Below, in pieces: positions 24,349 through 32,693 of a stretch of 33,178 bases of DNA. The position numbers and the translations under genes are program-made. Source of the stretch: Opitutia bacterium (GTDB taxonomy: Bacteria > Verrucomicrobiota > Verrucomicrobiia > Opitutales > Opitutaceae); NCBI GenBank assembly GCA_025360615.1, contig JANYBX010000357.1, forward strand, positions 1 to 33,178, read 5' to 3'. Every line of letters starts with the position of its first letter. Positions within the stretch are counted from its first letter, which is position 1. The notes under the pieces were generated by a model. That model was not told where the DNA came from and did no database searches. It saw only the letters and a list, made by a program, of their open reading frames with translations.

Positions 24349-25284
24349 ATGAAATTCCCCTCCCTCCTGCTCACCGCCGGCCTGTTGGCGGCCCTCTCCT
24401 CTCCCGCGCACGCCAAGATCGAGCGCCTCGTCGAAAAAACTTTTTCCGTCACGCCCGGCGGCACGCTCCGCATTGAGACCGAGGGCGGCTCGATCCGGGT
24501 GCAAACTTCCACCGACTCCGTGGTGAAAATCACCGCCAAGGAAAAAATCCGCGCCGACTCCGAGGCCGAGGCGGACGAGCTTTTGAAGAAACTCGACCTG
24601 ACCATCGAGGCCCAGGGCTCGGATGTGACCGCCATCGCCAAATACGAGCGGCCCACCGGCCTGCGCTGGGGTAACACGCCGGTGCAGGTGGATTTCATCG
24701 TGAGCATACCGACGCGTTTTGCCGCGGATTTGAAAACCTCCGGCGGCGACATCGTGGTCGGCGATCTCGACGGAAAAATCCGCGCCCGCACTTCGGGCGG
24801 CGATGTGCGACTGGGCAAAATCTCCGGCGAGATCAACGCGAGCACCTCCGGTGGCAACATGGAGCTGGCCGAGGGCCGGTCCGAAACCAAACTCAGCACC
24901 TCTGGTGGCAACATCGCGCTCGGCCGCGTCGCCGGCCCGACGGAAGTGAGCACCTCCGGCGGCGACATCAAGGCCGCCGAGGTGGAGAATATTTTCACGG
25001 CCAAGACGAGCGGCGGAAACGTCACCGCGACGTTCGTCGGCGGCTTGCGCGGGGACTCCTTGCTCAGCACCTCGGGTGGCCGGGTAAAAGCCAGCGTGGA
25101 GCCCGCGACCGGGTTTCAACTCGATGCCTCGACCAGCGGCGGCGCCGTGAAGGCCGACGGCCTCACCATCACGATTGAAAAAGGCGGCGCGGGGAAAAGC
25201 CGTCTCGCCGGTGCCGTCAATGGCGGCGGCCCGTTGCTCAAACTGCGCTCCAGCGGAGGCGACATCGTCATCACCCGGCGCTGA
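24349..25284 (+). CDS. DUF4097-family secreted beta-repeat protein
   Basis: A 311-residue exported protein: signal peptide to SPAHA, then about a dozen short beta-strands, each turning at TSGG(D/N): KTSGGDIVVGDLDGKIRART, then SGGDVRLGKISGEI, and so on. This is the right-handed beta-helix-like pattern of DUF4097. Members are thought to be cell-envelope proteins, sometimes linked to stress signalling; the function here is unknown. The repeats are also visible as similar DNA, from repeated SGGD codons. A paralogue follows at 25361. Confidence 0.9.
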   Translation: MKFPSLLLTAGLLAALSSPAHAKIERLVEKTFSVTPGGTLRIETEGGSIRVQTSTDSVVKITAKEKIRADSEAEADELLKKLDLTIEAQGSDVTAIAKYERPTGLRWGNTPVQVDFIVSIPTRFAADLKTSGGDIVVGDLDGKIRARTSGGDVRLGKISGEINASTSGGNMELAEGRSETKLSTSGGNIALGRVAGPTEVSTSGGDIKAAEVENIFTAKTSGGNVTATFVGGLRGDSLLSTSGGRVKASVEPATGFQLDASTSGGAVKADGLTITIEKGGAGKSRLAGAVNGGGPLLKLRSSGGDIVITRR

Positions 25285-25360
25285 AAAGACGCGGTCAGTC
25301 CGCCGGCCGGCGGCAGTGGCAATTTGCCCGATATGAGGTCTTGAGCGGCGTGAACCCGGC

Positions 25361-26329
25361 ATGGCATGGTGTGGTTTCGTGAAAATCCAACCGAGACTCT
25401 TCGGCCTCATTCTGGCTCTCGGGATCTTCACGCCCGCCTTCGGGGTTGAGCGCTTGGTGCAGAAAAGTTTTCCGGTCGGCGCCGGCGCGGCGCTAAAACT
25501 GGAAACGTATCGCGGGAGCATCATCGTCGAGGATTCCGACGAAGCGCAAATCCGCGCCGAGGTGAAGATCGAGCTCGCCGCGGAAGACCCCGCCGTCGCC
25601 GACCGCATCCTGAAAAACCTCGATCTCGAGCTGACCGCCGAGGGCGACGTCGTGACGGTGCGCGCGCGCAACCCGAGCGAATCGCGCGCGCGCTTTACCT
25701 GGACCGACCAGAAGCTCGACCTCGCGTTTCGCATTCACGTGCCTCGTTCGTGCCATCTCGATCTCACGACGATCGACGGCGACATCACCGTCGGGGCGGT
25801 CACCGGCCGCGTGGCCGCGTGGGCCCGCGCTGGCACGATTTCCTGCCGGCAGATCGACGGCAGCGTGCACGCCCGGATGGACCTCGGCGAAATCGTCGTC
25901 TCGCGCTGCACCGGCGCGGTGGACTTGAGCGTGACGCGCGGCAACCTCCGGGCGGGGACGATTTTCGGGCCGGCGAAACTACACAATGCGAGCGGCGACA
26001 TTGAAATTCAGAGCGCGCGCGGCGGGGTGGACGCCACGACCGCGGCCGGGAATGTGACCGTCGGTTTTCCGAAACAGTTTCAGGGCGCGAGCAATATCAA
26101 GGCCGACGGCGGGAGCATCCTCGCCCGGCTCGACCCCGCGGTGCACTGCGACGTGCGCGCCTCCACGATTTGGGGGCAGGTGCAGACGACGCTGCCGTTC
26201 GCGACTGCAGCGGGCGGCAACAGCAGGCGCCTGTTCACCGGCCAACTGAACGGCGGCGGCTCGCTCATCACGCTACACGCCAGCGGCGGTAACGTGAAGC
26301 TGGTGTCGTTCGCGGAATTCGTCGAGTAA
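25361..26329 (+). CDS. Second DUF4097-like secreted protein
   Basis: A 322-residue exported protein with the same start motif as the neighbour (VERLVQKSFPVGAGAALKLETYRGSI versus IERLVEKTFSVTPGGTLRIETEGGSI) and the same strand-turn layout, but the TSGG turns are eroded (ASGDIEIQSARGG, TTAAGNVTVG). It therefore looks like an old tandem duplicate. A GTG at 25379 is an alternative start that gives a tighter signal peptide (KIQPRLFGLILALGIFTPAFG). A perfect 14-bp GC palindrome (25300-25313) sits between the two genes. Confidence 0.87.
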   Translation: MAWCGFVKIQPRLFGLILALGIFTPAFGVERLVQKSFPVGAGAALKLETYRGSIIVEDSDEAQIRAEVKIELAAEDPAVADRILKNLDLELTAEGDVVTVRARNPSESRARFTWTDQKLDLAFRIHVPRSCHLDLTTIDGDITVGAVTGRVAAWARAGTISCRQIDGSVHARMDLGEIVVSRCTGAVDLSVTRGNLRAGTIFGPAKLHNASGDIEIQSARGGVDATTAAGNVTVGFPKQFQGASNIKADGGSILARLDPAVHCDVRASTIWGQVQTTLPFATAAGGNSRRLFTGQLNGGGSLITLHASGGNVKLVSFAEFVE

Positions 26330-26349
26330 CCGCCCGCGCGGAATGCGGT

Positions 26350-27492
26350 TCACGTGCCGCGCGGACGATAGAACCGCCGCTCGATCCCGTGGTGGACCAG
26401 CAGCGTGACGGCGAGTGATGCGACCAGGGTCGCGGCAAGTTGCACGAGATAATTGCGCCATCCGAATCCGAGCCAGAGCGCCCACGACGTCAGCATGATG
26501 ACGGGAGTGTGGACGGCGTAGAGCGCGTAGCTGATGCGACCGGCAAAGCGCAGCCCGCCGATGACCGGCCCGGTGCCCGGAGCCGGGCGACGCTCCTCGA
26601 CCCGCAGCGCCCAAGTAATGCCCAGCATGCACACGAGCCCCCAAGCCGCCTGCTTGATGAGGTTGAGACCGTAGAAAGGCGGCACGAGTTCGAGTTTCGT
26701 TAAAAGAAAAAACGCCCACGCGGCGCCAAACTGCGCGCCCGTTGCCCGCCAGCCACGGCTGACAAAGAGGTGGGCCGCGAGCGCGCCCGCATACCAAAAA
26801 ATGCCGAGCATGAAGACGCTGTTGAACACCCAGTAGGGCGTCACCCAGATGAGCAGCAGCACCGCCGTGCCCTGCATAAAAAGAAAACCCAGGCCCAGGC
26901 CGAGCCATGCGCCCCGGACCGCGAAGCGATGGATGAGCGGATAGGCCGCATACATCACCATCTCGACCGCGACGGTATTCAGCAGGTAGTTGCCAGCAAT
27001 AATCTCATCGGGGTAAACCCCGGCGAGGCCGGTGAAACGGATCAGCACGTGTGCGAGCGTCGATCTGGCGTGCAGCTGAAGCGTGGGATCGGCGACCGGC
27101 CAGAAGTGTTGCGCGGCCACAAAAATCAGCCCCAGTCCGCAGGCCGCCCAATACACCGGCATGATCCGCCAAAACCGACCGCGAAAATAGTCGCGCCAAA
27201 CCGGCGGAGTCGCCGGAGCGTGGCGCAGCTTCCACTCGAAGGGGAAATGAATGCAGAAGCCGCTGAGCACAAAAAAGCCGAGCACGGCCGGATGATGTCC
27301 GCCGGTGGGCCACGTGATCCCGCTGATGGCGTGGTAGATTTCATCGAGGGTGAACCGGAGGCCGCGCTCAAACTCACCGCGCGGCGGGAAATTCGACCAG
27401 AGGTGCCAGTGGCTCAAAAACACCACGAGCGCGCACCCCCCGCGCAGCGCATCGAGCGACCAAAAGCGCGGCGGGCGGGTAGCATCTTCCAT
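26350..27492 (-). CDS. Acyltransferase family 3 membrane protein
   Basis: The 380-residue protein has about ten membrane helices and the acyltransferase-3 pattern: an N-terminal RFWSLDALRGGCALVVFLSHW with its conserved Arg and His, FFVLSGFCI, and RGRFWRIMPVYW. Family members O-acetylate sugars of lipopolysaccharide, exopolysaccharide or peptidoglycan. The substrate is unknown. It diverges from nirK; starts are 140 bases apart. ATG 27492 is the family start. Confidence 0.92.
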   Translation of the reverse strand: MEDATRPPRFWSLDALRGGCALVVFLSHWHLWSNFPPRGEFERGLRFTLDEIYHAISGITWPTGGHHPAVLGFFVLSGFCIHFPFEWKLRHAPATPPVWRDYFRGRFWRIMPVYWAACGLGLIFVAAQHFWPVADPTLQLHARSTLAHVLIRFTGLAGVYPDEIIAGNYLLNTVAVEMVMYAAYPLIHRFAVRGAWLGLGLGFLFMQGTAVLLLIWVTPYWVFNSVFMLGIFWYAGALAAHLFVSRGWRATGAQFGAAWAFFLLTKLELVPPFYGLNLIKQAAWGLVCMLGITWALRVEERRPAPGTGPVIGGLRFAGRISYALYAVHTPVIMLTSWALWLGFGWRNYLVQLAATLVASLAVTLLVHHGIERRFYRPRGT

Positions 27493-27559
27493 GCGCCTGA
27501 AATCTCCGGCACCGCCGCGCCGTGGCAAGCCGGTTTCACCCCACACGGCGAGAACAAGA

Positions 27560-27572
27560 AATGCGCAGCATT
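27560..27572. promoter_or_regulatory. Short palindrome upstream of nirK (possible operator)
   Basis: AATGC-GCA-GCATT lies about 60 bases upstream of the nirK start, in the divergent acyltransferase-nirK gap. Its halves weakly recall NsrR half-sites, but it lacks the full 23-bp pattern. No FNR/NNR-type TTGAT-N4-ATCAA box is seen. Only a weak candidate. Confidence 0.2.
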
Positions 27573-27632
27573 AGCCAACCACCCCATAGACCCCGTTCCC
27601 CGAATCCGTTACTCTCTGCCCTCAAACCCATC

Positions 27633-29141
27633 ATGAAACTTCCCTGCCTCCTCCCTTTCCTCGCGTTCCTCGCTCTCGCCACGATCACCGCCGTCCGCGC
27701 GGCCGAAGGCCCGATCGACGCCAAGGGCCCTGTCGCCCTCCCGCCGGAAATCGCCGCTTTGCCCGTGGAACAGGCCGTCCTCACCTCGCCGCCGCACGTG
27801 CCGCCCGCGATTACGCGCAAGACTTCCGCGCGCGTCGTGGTGAACCTTGAGGTGCGCGAGGTCGTCGCGCGGCTCGCGGACGGCGTCGAGTATACCTTCT
27901 GGACCTTCGGCGGCAGCGTGCCCGGCTCGTTCATCCGCATCCGCGAGGGCGATGTCGTGGAGTTTCACCTTAACAACCACCCGTCCTCAAAACTCCCGCA
28001 CAACATCGATCTCCACGCGGTCACCGGCCCGGGCGGCGGCGCGGCTTCGACGTTCACGGCTCCGGGGCACAGTTCACAGTTCACGTTTCAAGCCCTGAAT
28101 CCCGGCCTCTACGTTTACCACTGCGCGACCGCGCCCGTGCCCATGCACATCGGCAACGGCATGTATGGCCTCATCCTCGTCGAGCCGAAGGACGGCCTGC
28201 CGCGTGTGGACAAGGAATATTACGTGATGCAGGGCGAGTTCTACACGACGGGAAAATATGGCGAGGAGGGCCTGCAATCCTTCGACATGGCCAAGGCTAT
28301 CGACGAGCGCCCGCCCTACATCGTGTTCAACGGCTCCGTCGGCTCGCTCGTGGGTGATCAGGCCCTCACCGCGAAAGTCGGCGAGACCGTGCGTCTCTAC
28401 TTCGGCGTCGGTGGGCCGAACGTCACCTCGTCCTTCCACGTGATCGGCGAGATTTTCGACCGGGTTTACCCCGAGGCCGGCCTGAAATTCGTGCAAGAAA
28501 ACGTCCAAACCACGCTCGTGCCCTCGGGCGGCGCGACCGTCGTCGAGTTCAAGGTCGATGTTCCCGGCACATTCATCCTCGTCGATCACTCGCTCACCCG
28601 CGCGTTCAACAAGGGCGCGCTCGGCATGTTGAAAGTCGATGGGCCGGCGAACCGCGTCATCTATTCCGGCAAGGAAATCGACGCCGTCTATCTCGGCGCA
28701 CAGGCCGTCGAGGGATCCGATTCGGCGAAGCGCGAAGTCGCGCTGAAGGACCGGATCGCCACCGAGATGAGAGCTAATCCCGTCATCGCCGGCCTCACCA
28801 AGGAAATGCAGGTTGAGAAGGGCAAACAGGTTTACATGGGACTCTGCTTCGCCTGCCATCAGCCCGACGGCAAAGGCCTGCCAGGCGCGTTCCCCGCTCT
28901 GGCGAATTCCGACTACATGCTCGCCGACCGCGACCGCGCCGTCCGCACCATCCTCAAGGGCCTCACCGGTCCGATCACCGTCAACGGCCAGGCGATCAAC
29001 AGCGTGATGCCCCCGCAGGAAGCCGTCCTCACTGACGCGCAAATCGCCGACGTGCTCACCTACGTCTTCAATACGTGGGGCAACAAGGGCGATGCCTTCA
29101 ACGCCGCCCAAGTGAAAGCCATCCGCAACGAGACGCATTAA
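27633..29141 (+). CDS. nirK: Copper nitrite reductase NirK fused to a C-terminal cytochrome c domain
   Basis: A 502-residue periplasmic enzyme that reduces nitrite to NO. After the signal peptide come two cupredoxin domains. Type 1 copper ligands are H123, C164, H172 and M177 ([25 protein letters not shown]); type 2 ligands are H128, H163 and H319 ([12 protein letters not shown]). The catalytic Asp126 and His269 ([11 protein letters not shown]) are present. From about residue 392 a class I cytochrome c domain follows: CFACHQ (C405, C408, H409) and a likely distal Met459 (NSVMPP). The fused haem would feed electrons to the type 1 copper. All metal residues are intact. nirV follows after 10 bases. 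It is divergent from an acyltransferase. Confidence 0.96.
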   Translation: MKLPCLLPFLAFLALATITAVRAAEGPIDAKGPVALPPEIAALPVEQAVLTSPPHVPPAITRKTSARVVVNLEVREVVARLADGVEYTFWTFGGSVPGSFIRIREGDVVEFHLNNHPSSKLPHNIDLHAVTGPGGGAASTFTAPGHSSQFTFQALNPGLYVYHCATAPVPMHIGNGMYGLILVEPKDGLPRVDKEYYVMQGEFYTTGKYGEEGLQSFDMAKAIDERPPYIVFNGSVGSLVGDQALTAKVGETVRLYFGVGGPNVTSSFHVIGEIFDRVYPEAGLKFVQENVQTTLVPSGGATVVEFKVDVPGTFILVDHSLTRAFNKGALGMLKVDGPANRVIYSGKEIDAVYLGAQAVEGSDSAKREVALKDRIATEMRANPVIAGLTKEMQVEKGKQVYMGLCFACHQPDGKGLPGAFPALANSDYMLADRDRAVRTILKGLTGPITVNGQAINSVMPPQEAVLTDAQIADVLTYVFNTWGNKGDAFNAAQVKAIRNETH

Positions 29142-29151
29142 CCTAAATAAA

Positions 29152-29970
29152 ATGATCCGGCTTCGGCAAAAATTCTTCGCTGCCCGCGCGGCTCTCGCGC
29201 TCGCGGGGGTGGTTGTGGCCGGAGAGATTTTTGCCGAGACGCCGGCGGGCATGATCGCCATCCCCGCCGGCGCTTACGTCCCGCTCGTTCGCACGCCGAA
29301 AGATCCTGCGCAGATCGCCGTCGCCGCGTTTCTCCTCGACGCGTTACCCATCACCAACGCCGGCTTCCTCGCCTTCGTCACCGCGAATCCGAAATGGCGG
29401 CGCTCCGAGGTCAGCCCCTTGTTCGCCGACTCCTCGTATCTGGAAAACTGGACGGCCGATCTGGAACCCGGCCCGACTGCGCCGCCGCTCGCGCCGGTCG
29501 TGCGCGTCTCATGGTTCGCCGCGCGCGCCTACGCCCGCTGGACCGGAAAACGCCTTCCCACCACCGCCGAGTGGGAACTCGCTGCCGCCGCCGGCTACAC
29601 GCGCCCCGACGGCAAAAACGACGAAGCGCTCAACCGCGATCTCTATGCTTGGCTCGCGCGCCCCGTGCCCGCGATCCAGCCGGACGTGACGACCGCGAAA
29701 CCAGATTTCCACGGCGCGCGCGGCCTCCACGGCCTCGTCTGGGAATGGGTCGATGATTTCAACACCGCCATGGTCACCGGCGAATCGCGCGCCGACTCCG
29801 GCCTCGAACGCGACCTCTTCTGCGGCGCCGGCTCCGTCGGCGCGAAGGATACCACTGACTACGCCGCCTTCATGCGCCTCGCGCTCCGCTCCTCCCTCAA
29901 AGCCAACAACACCACGACCGCCCTCGGCTTCCGCTGCGCGCAAAATCTCCCCGCGTCTCCGAAACTGTAG
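29152..29970 (+). CDS. nirV: NirV-like formylglycine-generating-enzyme (SUMF1) family protein
   Basis: A 272-residue exported protein of the SUMF1/FGE fold: signal peptide ending FAETPAGM, GMIAIPAGAYVPL, VSWFAARAYARWTGKRLPTTAEWELAA, LVWEWVDDFN and the C-terminal LGFRCAQN. In place of the sulfatase-type RGGS core it has FCGAGS, as in NirV proteins found next to nirK. It starts 10 bases after nirK, so it is cotranscribed. NirV's exact role is unclear. The stop codon lies inside the palindrome at 29967-30025. Confidence 0.88.
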   Translation: MIRLRQKFFAARAALALAGVVVAGEIFAETPAGMIAIPAGAYVPLVRTPKDPAQIAVAAFLLDALPITNAGFLAFVTANPKWRRSEVSPLFADSSYLENWTADLEPGPTAPPLAPVVRVSWFAARAYARWTGKRLPTTAEWELAAAAGYTRPDGKNDEALNRDLYAWLARPVPAIQPDVTTAKPDFHGARGLHGLVWEWVDDFNTAMVTGESRADSGLERDLFCGAGSVGAKDTTDYAAFMRLALRSSLKANNTTTALGFRCAQNLPASPKL

Positions 29971-30025
29971 GAGCGGCTTCACGCCGCGATGGTCTTTCGG
30001 AATCGCGGCGTAAAGCCGCTCCTAC
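29967..30025. repeat. REP-like palindrome between nirV and the SCO gene
   Basis: A 24-base arm starting GTAGGAGCGGCTT (29967-29990) and its inverse (30002-30025) differ at one position; the loop is 11 bases. The core GTAGGAGCGGCTT resembles REP sequences of pseudomonads and xanthomonads that are moved by RAYT transposases. The nirV stop codon lies within it and the SCO start is 9 bases beyond. It could act as a transcription attenuator inside the operon. Confidence 0.88.
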
Positions 30026-30034
30026 AATTAAAAC

Positions 30035-30640
30035 ATGAAACTCTCCTCGCCTCTTCTCCTTCTCTTCACCGCCGCGCTGACGCCCGCCGCCGAACCCGCG
30101 AAAAAAGACGACGCTTGTTGCCAACCTCTGCTCGCCGCCGCGCCCTTCACCAAGAATTCCCTCTACCAACTCGACGCCGAATTCACCGACGACTCCGGCC
30201 AAGCCTTCACGCTCGGCACCCTGCGCGGCCGGCCCGTCGTGCTGGCGATGTTTTTCTCCACCTGTGGCTACGCTTGCCCGCTCCTCGTCGGCGACATGAA
30301 GCGTATCCGGGCCAGCCTGCCGCCGCCCGTCCGCGAACGCGCCGCGTTTGTCCTCGTCTCCTTCGACTCCGCCCGCGATACGCCCGCCGCGCTCGCGCAA
30401 TTTCGCGCCGAGCGCTCGCTCGACGCCCAGTGGACGCTCCTCCACGCCTCCGCCGATTCCGTGCGCGAACTCGCCGCGCTCCTCGGCGTGAAATACAAGC
30501 AGGAAGCCGACGGTGCGTTTTCCCATTCGAATCTGATCACGATCCTCAATCCCGCCGGCGAAATCGCGCACCAGCGCACCGGCCTCAAGGATGGCCTCGC
30601 CGAAGCCGCCGCCGCCCTCGCCAAAACCGCGCAGCAATAA
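30035..30640 (+). CDS. SCO1/SenC-family copper chaperone
   Basis: A 201-residue thioredoxin-fold protein with a signal peptide and the SCO copper site: C77 and C81 (STCGYACPLLVGDMKRI) and H164 (GAFSHSNLITI). SCO proteins deliver copper to cytochrome oxidase CuA; here, beside nirK, it may supply copper to the nitrite reductase, which is an inference. An extra CC pair (residues 28-29, KDDACCQP) lies near the mature N-terminus and could bind metal too. Confidence 0.92.
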   Translation: MKLSSPLLLLFTAALTPAAEPAKKDDACCQPLLAAAPFTKNSLYQLDAEFTDDSGQAFTLGTLRGRPVVLAMFFSTCGYACPLLVGDMKRIRASLPPPVRERAAFVLVSFDSARDTPAALAQFRAERSLDAQWTLLHASADSVRELAALLGVKYKQEADGAFSHSNLITILNPAGEIAHQRTGLKDGLAEAAAALAKTAQQ

Positions 30641-30677
30641 CCGAACGTCTCCCGCGTTTCTCCACCACGTCACTCTC

Positions 30678-31082
30678 ATGCCCGAGCCGACTTCTGCCGC
30701 CCCCTTGTTCGACCGCATCGGCGGCCGGCCGAAGCTGCAACATCTCCTCAAGCATTTTTATGCCGACGTGCGTCAGCACGCCGGGATCGCCCCGCTCTTC
30801 GCGGCGAACATCGACGACTGGCCGGCGCATCTGGAAAAGATCGCCGACTTCTGGTCGGGCGCGACGGGCGGTCCCGCGCGCTATCGCGGGCCGATGCCGA
30901 TGAAGCACATTCCCCTCGGCCTCGAGGAACGCCATTTCCTCGCGTGGCTGGATCTCTGGTCGCGCCACTGCCGCGCCCATCTCGCCCCCGCCGAAGCAGG
31001 GGAATTAATCGCCATCGCCGAAACCATCGGCCAACGCCTCCGCCAGATCGTCGCTGTCCATCCGGCCGCCGGCCCGGTCTAG
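30678..31082 (+). CDS. Group III truncated haemoglobin
   Basis: A 134-residue 2-on-2 globin with the group III pattern LFDRIGGRPKLQHLLKHFYADV, PLFAANIDDWPAHLEKIADFW and RYRGPMPMKHIPLGLEERHF. H77 is the likely proximal haem ligand, Y28 the B10 position and W90 the G8 Trp. It is cytoplasmic and would bind O2 or NO. Its place behind nirK, nirV and sco fits protection from NO made by NirK. ATG 30678 matches the family start. A 37-base gap follows the SCO stop. Confidence 0.92.
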   Translation: MPEPTSAAPLFDRIGGRPKLQHLLKHFYADVRQHAGIAPLFAANIDDWPAHLEKIADFWSGATGGPARYRGPMPMKHIPLGLEERHFLAWLDLWSRHCRAHLAPAEAGELIAIAETIGQRLRQIVAVHPAAGPV

Positions 31083-31210
31083 CGACACCGGCGGCGAGCC
31101 GTGAGCCCTCACTCGCAGCCGAGGCTTGCGCCCGCCGCGCCGGGTCCGGCAAATAATCTCGCGGCGGCCAATCACGGTCGTCCGCCGATTCCCGACGCGC
31201 CTCGCATCCC

Positions 31211-32569
31211 ATGAGACTCCCTCCGCTTTCCCGCCTCGGCCTCATCCTCGCGGCCTTCGGCTGCGGGCGGGTGATCAACTCCGCCGCCGCCGAAACCGCG
31301 GGCAAACTCAGCCCGGAACAACTGGCCGTGGTTCGCACGTTACTCAGCGACGCGCGCGAGGTGGTCGCCCATTCCTACGTTCCCCGGAAAAAAGTTGGCA
31401 AGGAATTCGACCTTCGCTGCGCCGATGCGGATAAATTGCTTTCCAGCGCCGCCACCCCGGGCGACGCCTACGCGTTGATCGCCGATGCGCTCCTCTCGCT
31501 CGATTCCCGCATCCGGCTTTATCCCCCGCTCCGCGCGGTGCGCGTGGACTACAGCTGGCAATGGAGCCTGATCGGAAACGCCGCTTACGTCACCCGGATC
31601 GACCATGTCGGCGACGCCGCGAAACAGGGACTCAAGGTGGGTGACAGGATTCTCTCCTTCGAGGGTCTCACGCTCGATCGCGACAACTATCAGCAAGTCT
31701 CCTATGCCTTCCGCGAACTCGCACCCCGGCCGGGATTGCACGTCCAAGTGCAGTCACCCGGTGGCCCGCCTCGCTGGCTGAGCATCGCCTCCACCATCCG
31801 GCCGCAGCGAAAATCGCGGACCGAGCGTGAGGGAGGTTTGGCTTACGTCCGTCTGATTCCCACCGAGCGTGAAAAACAGCACGAGGAGGATTTCAAGAAT
31901 CTCAAAAACCACGTTCGCCGCTTTGGCCAGGTGCAGATCTGGCACCCGGATGAATTGCGGCGGGAGGTCGGCGCCATCGCCGACGGGCTGAAAGAGGCCC
32001 GAGGCGCAGGCACTCTGGTGCTGGATCTGCGCGGCCAAACCGCGTGGCGCACCGAAACCGTCATGCGCCTCCTCGACGGACTCTTCACCGAGGATTTCGA
32101 GGTGGGGGAGATTAAACGCGATCACGGCGACCATGACCGGCTGCGTGTGCGTGGCAGCTCCAGCGCGTTTCCAGGCACAGTGCTCGTCCTCATCGACGCG
32201 GAAACCTCCGGCTACGCCGAGCTGCTCGCCCGCGTCATCCAGCAACGCCAGCGCGGTGTGATCATCGGGGATCGCTCGATGGGCCGGGTTTTCGAGGAGA
32301 CGTTTTCCGGCGATGCGCGCGGCGCGTATTTCAGCTTCAGCTTTTCTTCCGTCGCGTTTCCCACCGGCGAACTGGTCCTCGCGGACGAGAGCAAACTCGA
32401 TGGCGTCGGCGTGACGCCCGATCTTTTGGCCCTGCCGAAAGCCGAGGACATCGCGCTCCACCGCGACCCCGTGCTCACCAAAGCCCTCGCGATGGTGAAG
32501 CAACCGCTGGCTCCCGAGGAGGCGTTCAAGCTGTTTTGGATCGATTACGACGACGACGAGACCTTCTGA
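31211..32569 (+). CDS. Exported PDZ-domain S41 (C-terminal processing) peptidase homologue
   Basis: A 452-residue protein with a signal peptide or lipobox-like region (LGLILAAFGCGRV), a helical N-terminal part, a PDZ domain at about 122-195 (AAKQGLKVGDRILSFEGLTL) and an S41 domain (TLVLDLRGQTAWRTE, VLVLIDAETSGYAELLARVI). Ser333 is the expected nucleophile. The Lys that pairs with it in CtpA-type enzymes should fall in the segment GDRSMGRVF, but an Arg (R359) stands there. Activity is therefore doubtful or uses another base. The C-terminal motif DGVGVTPDLL is family-typical. Confidence 0.85.
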   Translation: MRLPPLSRLGLILAAFGCGRVINSAAAETAGKLSPEQLAVVRTLLSDAREVVAHSYVPRKKVGKEFDLRCADADKLLSSAATPGDAYALIADALLSLDSRIRLYPPLRAVRVDYSWQWSLIGNAAYVTRIDHVGDAAKQGLKVGDRILSFEGLTLDRDNYQQVSYAFRELAPRPGLHVQVQSPGGPPRWLSIASTIRPQRKSRTEREGGLAYVRLIPTEREKQHEEDFKNLKNHVRRFGQVQIWHPDELRREVGAIADGLKEARGAGTLVLDLRGQTAWRTETVMRLLDGLFTEDFEVGEIKRDHGDHDRLRVRGSSSAFPGTVLVLIDAETSGYAELLARVIQQRQRGVIIGDRSMGRVFEETFSGDARGAYFSFSFSSVAFPTGELVLADESKLDGVGVTPDLLALPKAEDIALHRDPVLTKALAMVKQPLAPEEAFKLFWIDYDDDETF

Positions 32570-32693
32570 GTCGGCGCCTAAAAATGGCGTCGGACCCAGG
32601 GATTGGCTGACCTGATCACGCCGCCCCTCTGCTCCGGAAAACTATCACGGACCGCTTGCCAGTGCCGCCCCGCTGTCTAACCGTTTCCGCTTC

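Noticed and set aside
24721-25280. DNA tandem repeat in the first DUF4097 gene
   Set aside because: The periodicity follows the repeated TSGGD protein turn and the spacing is uneven; it is not a separate repeat element.
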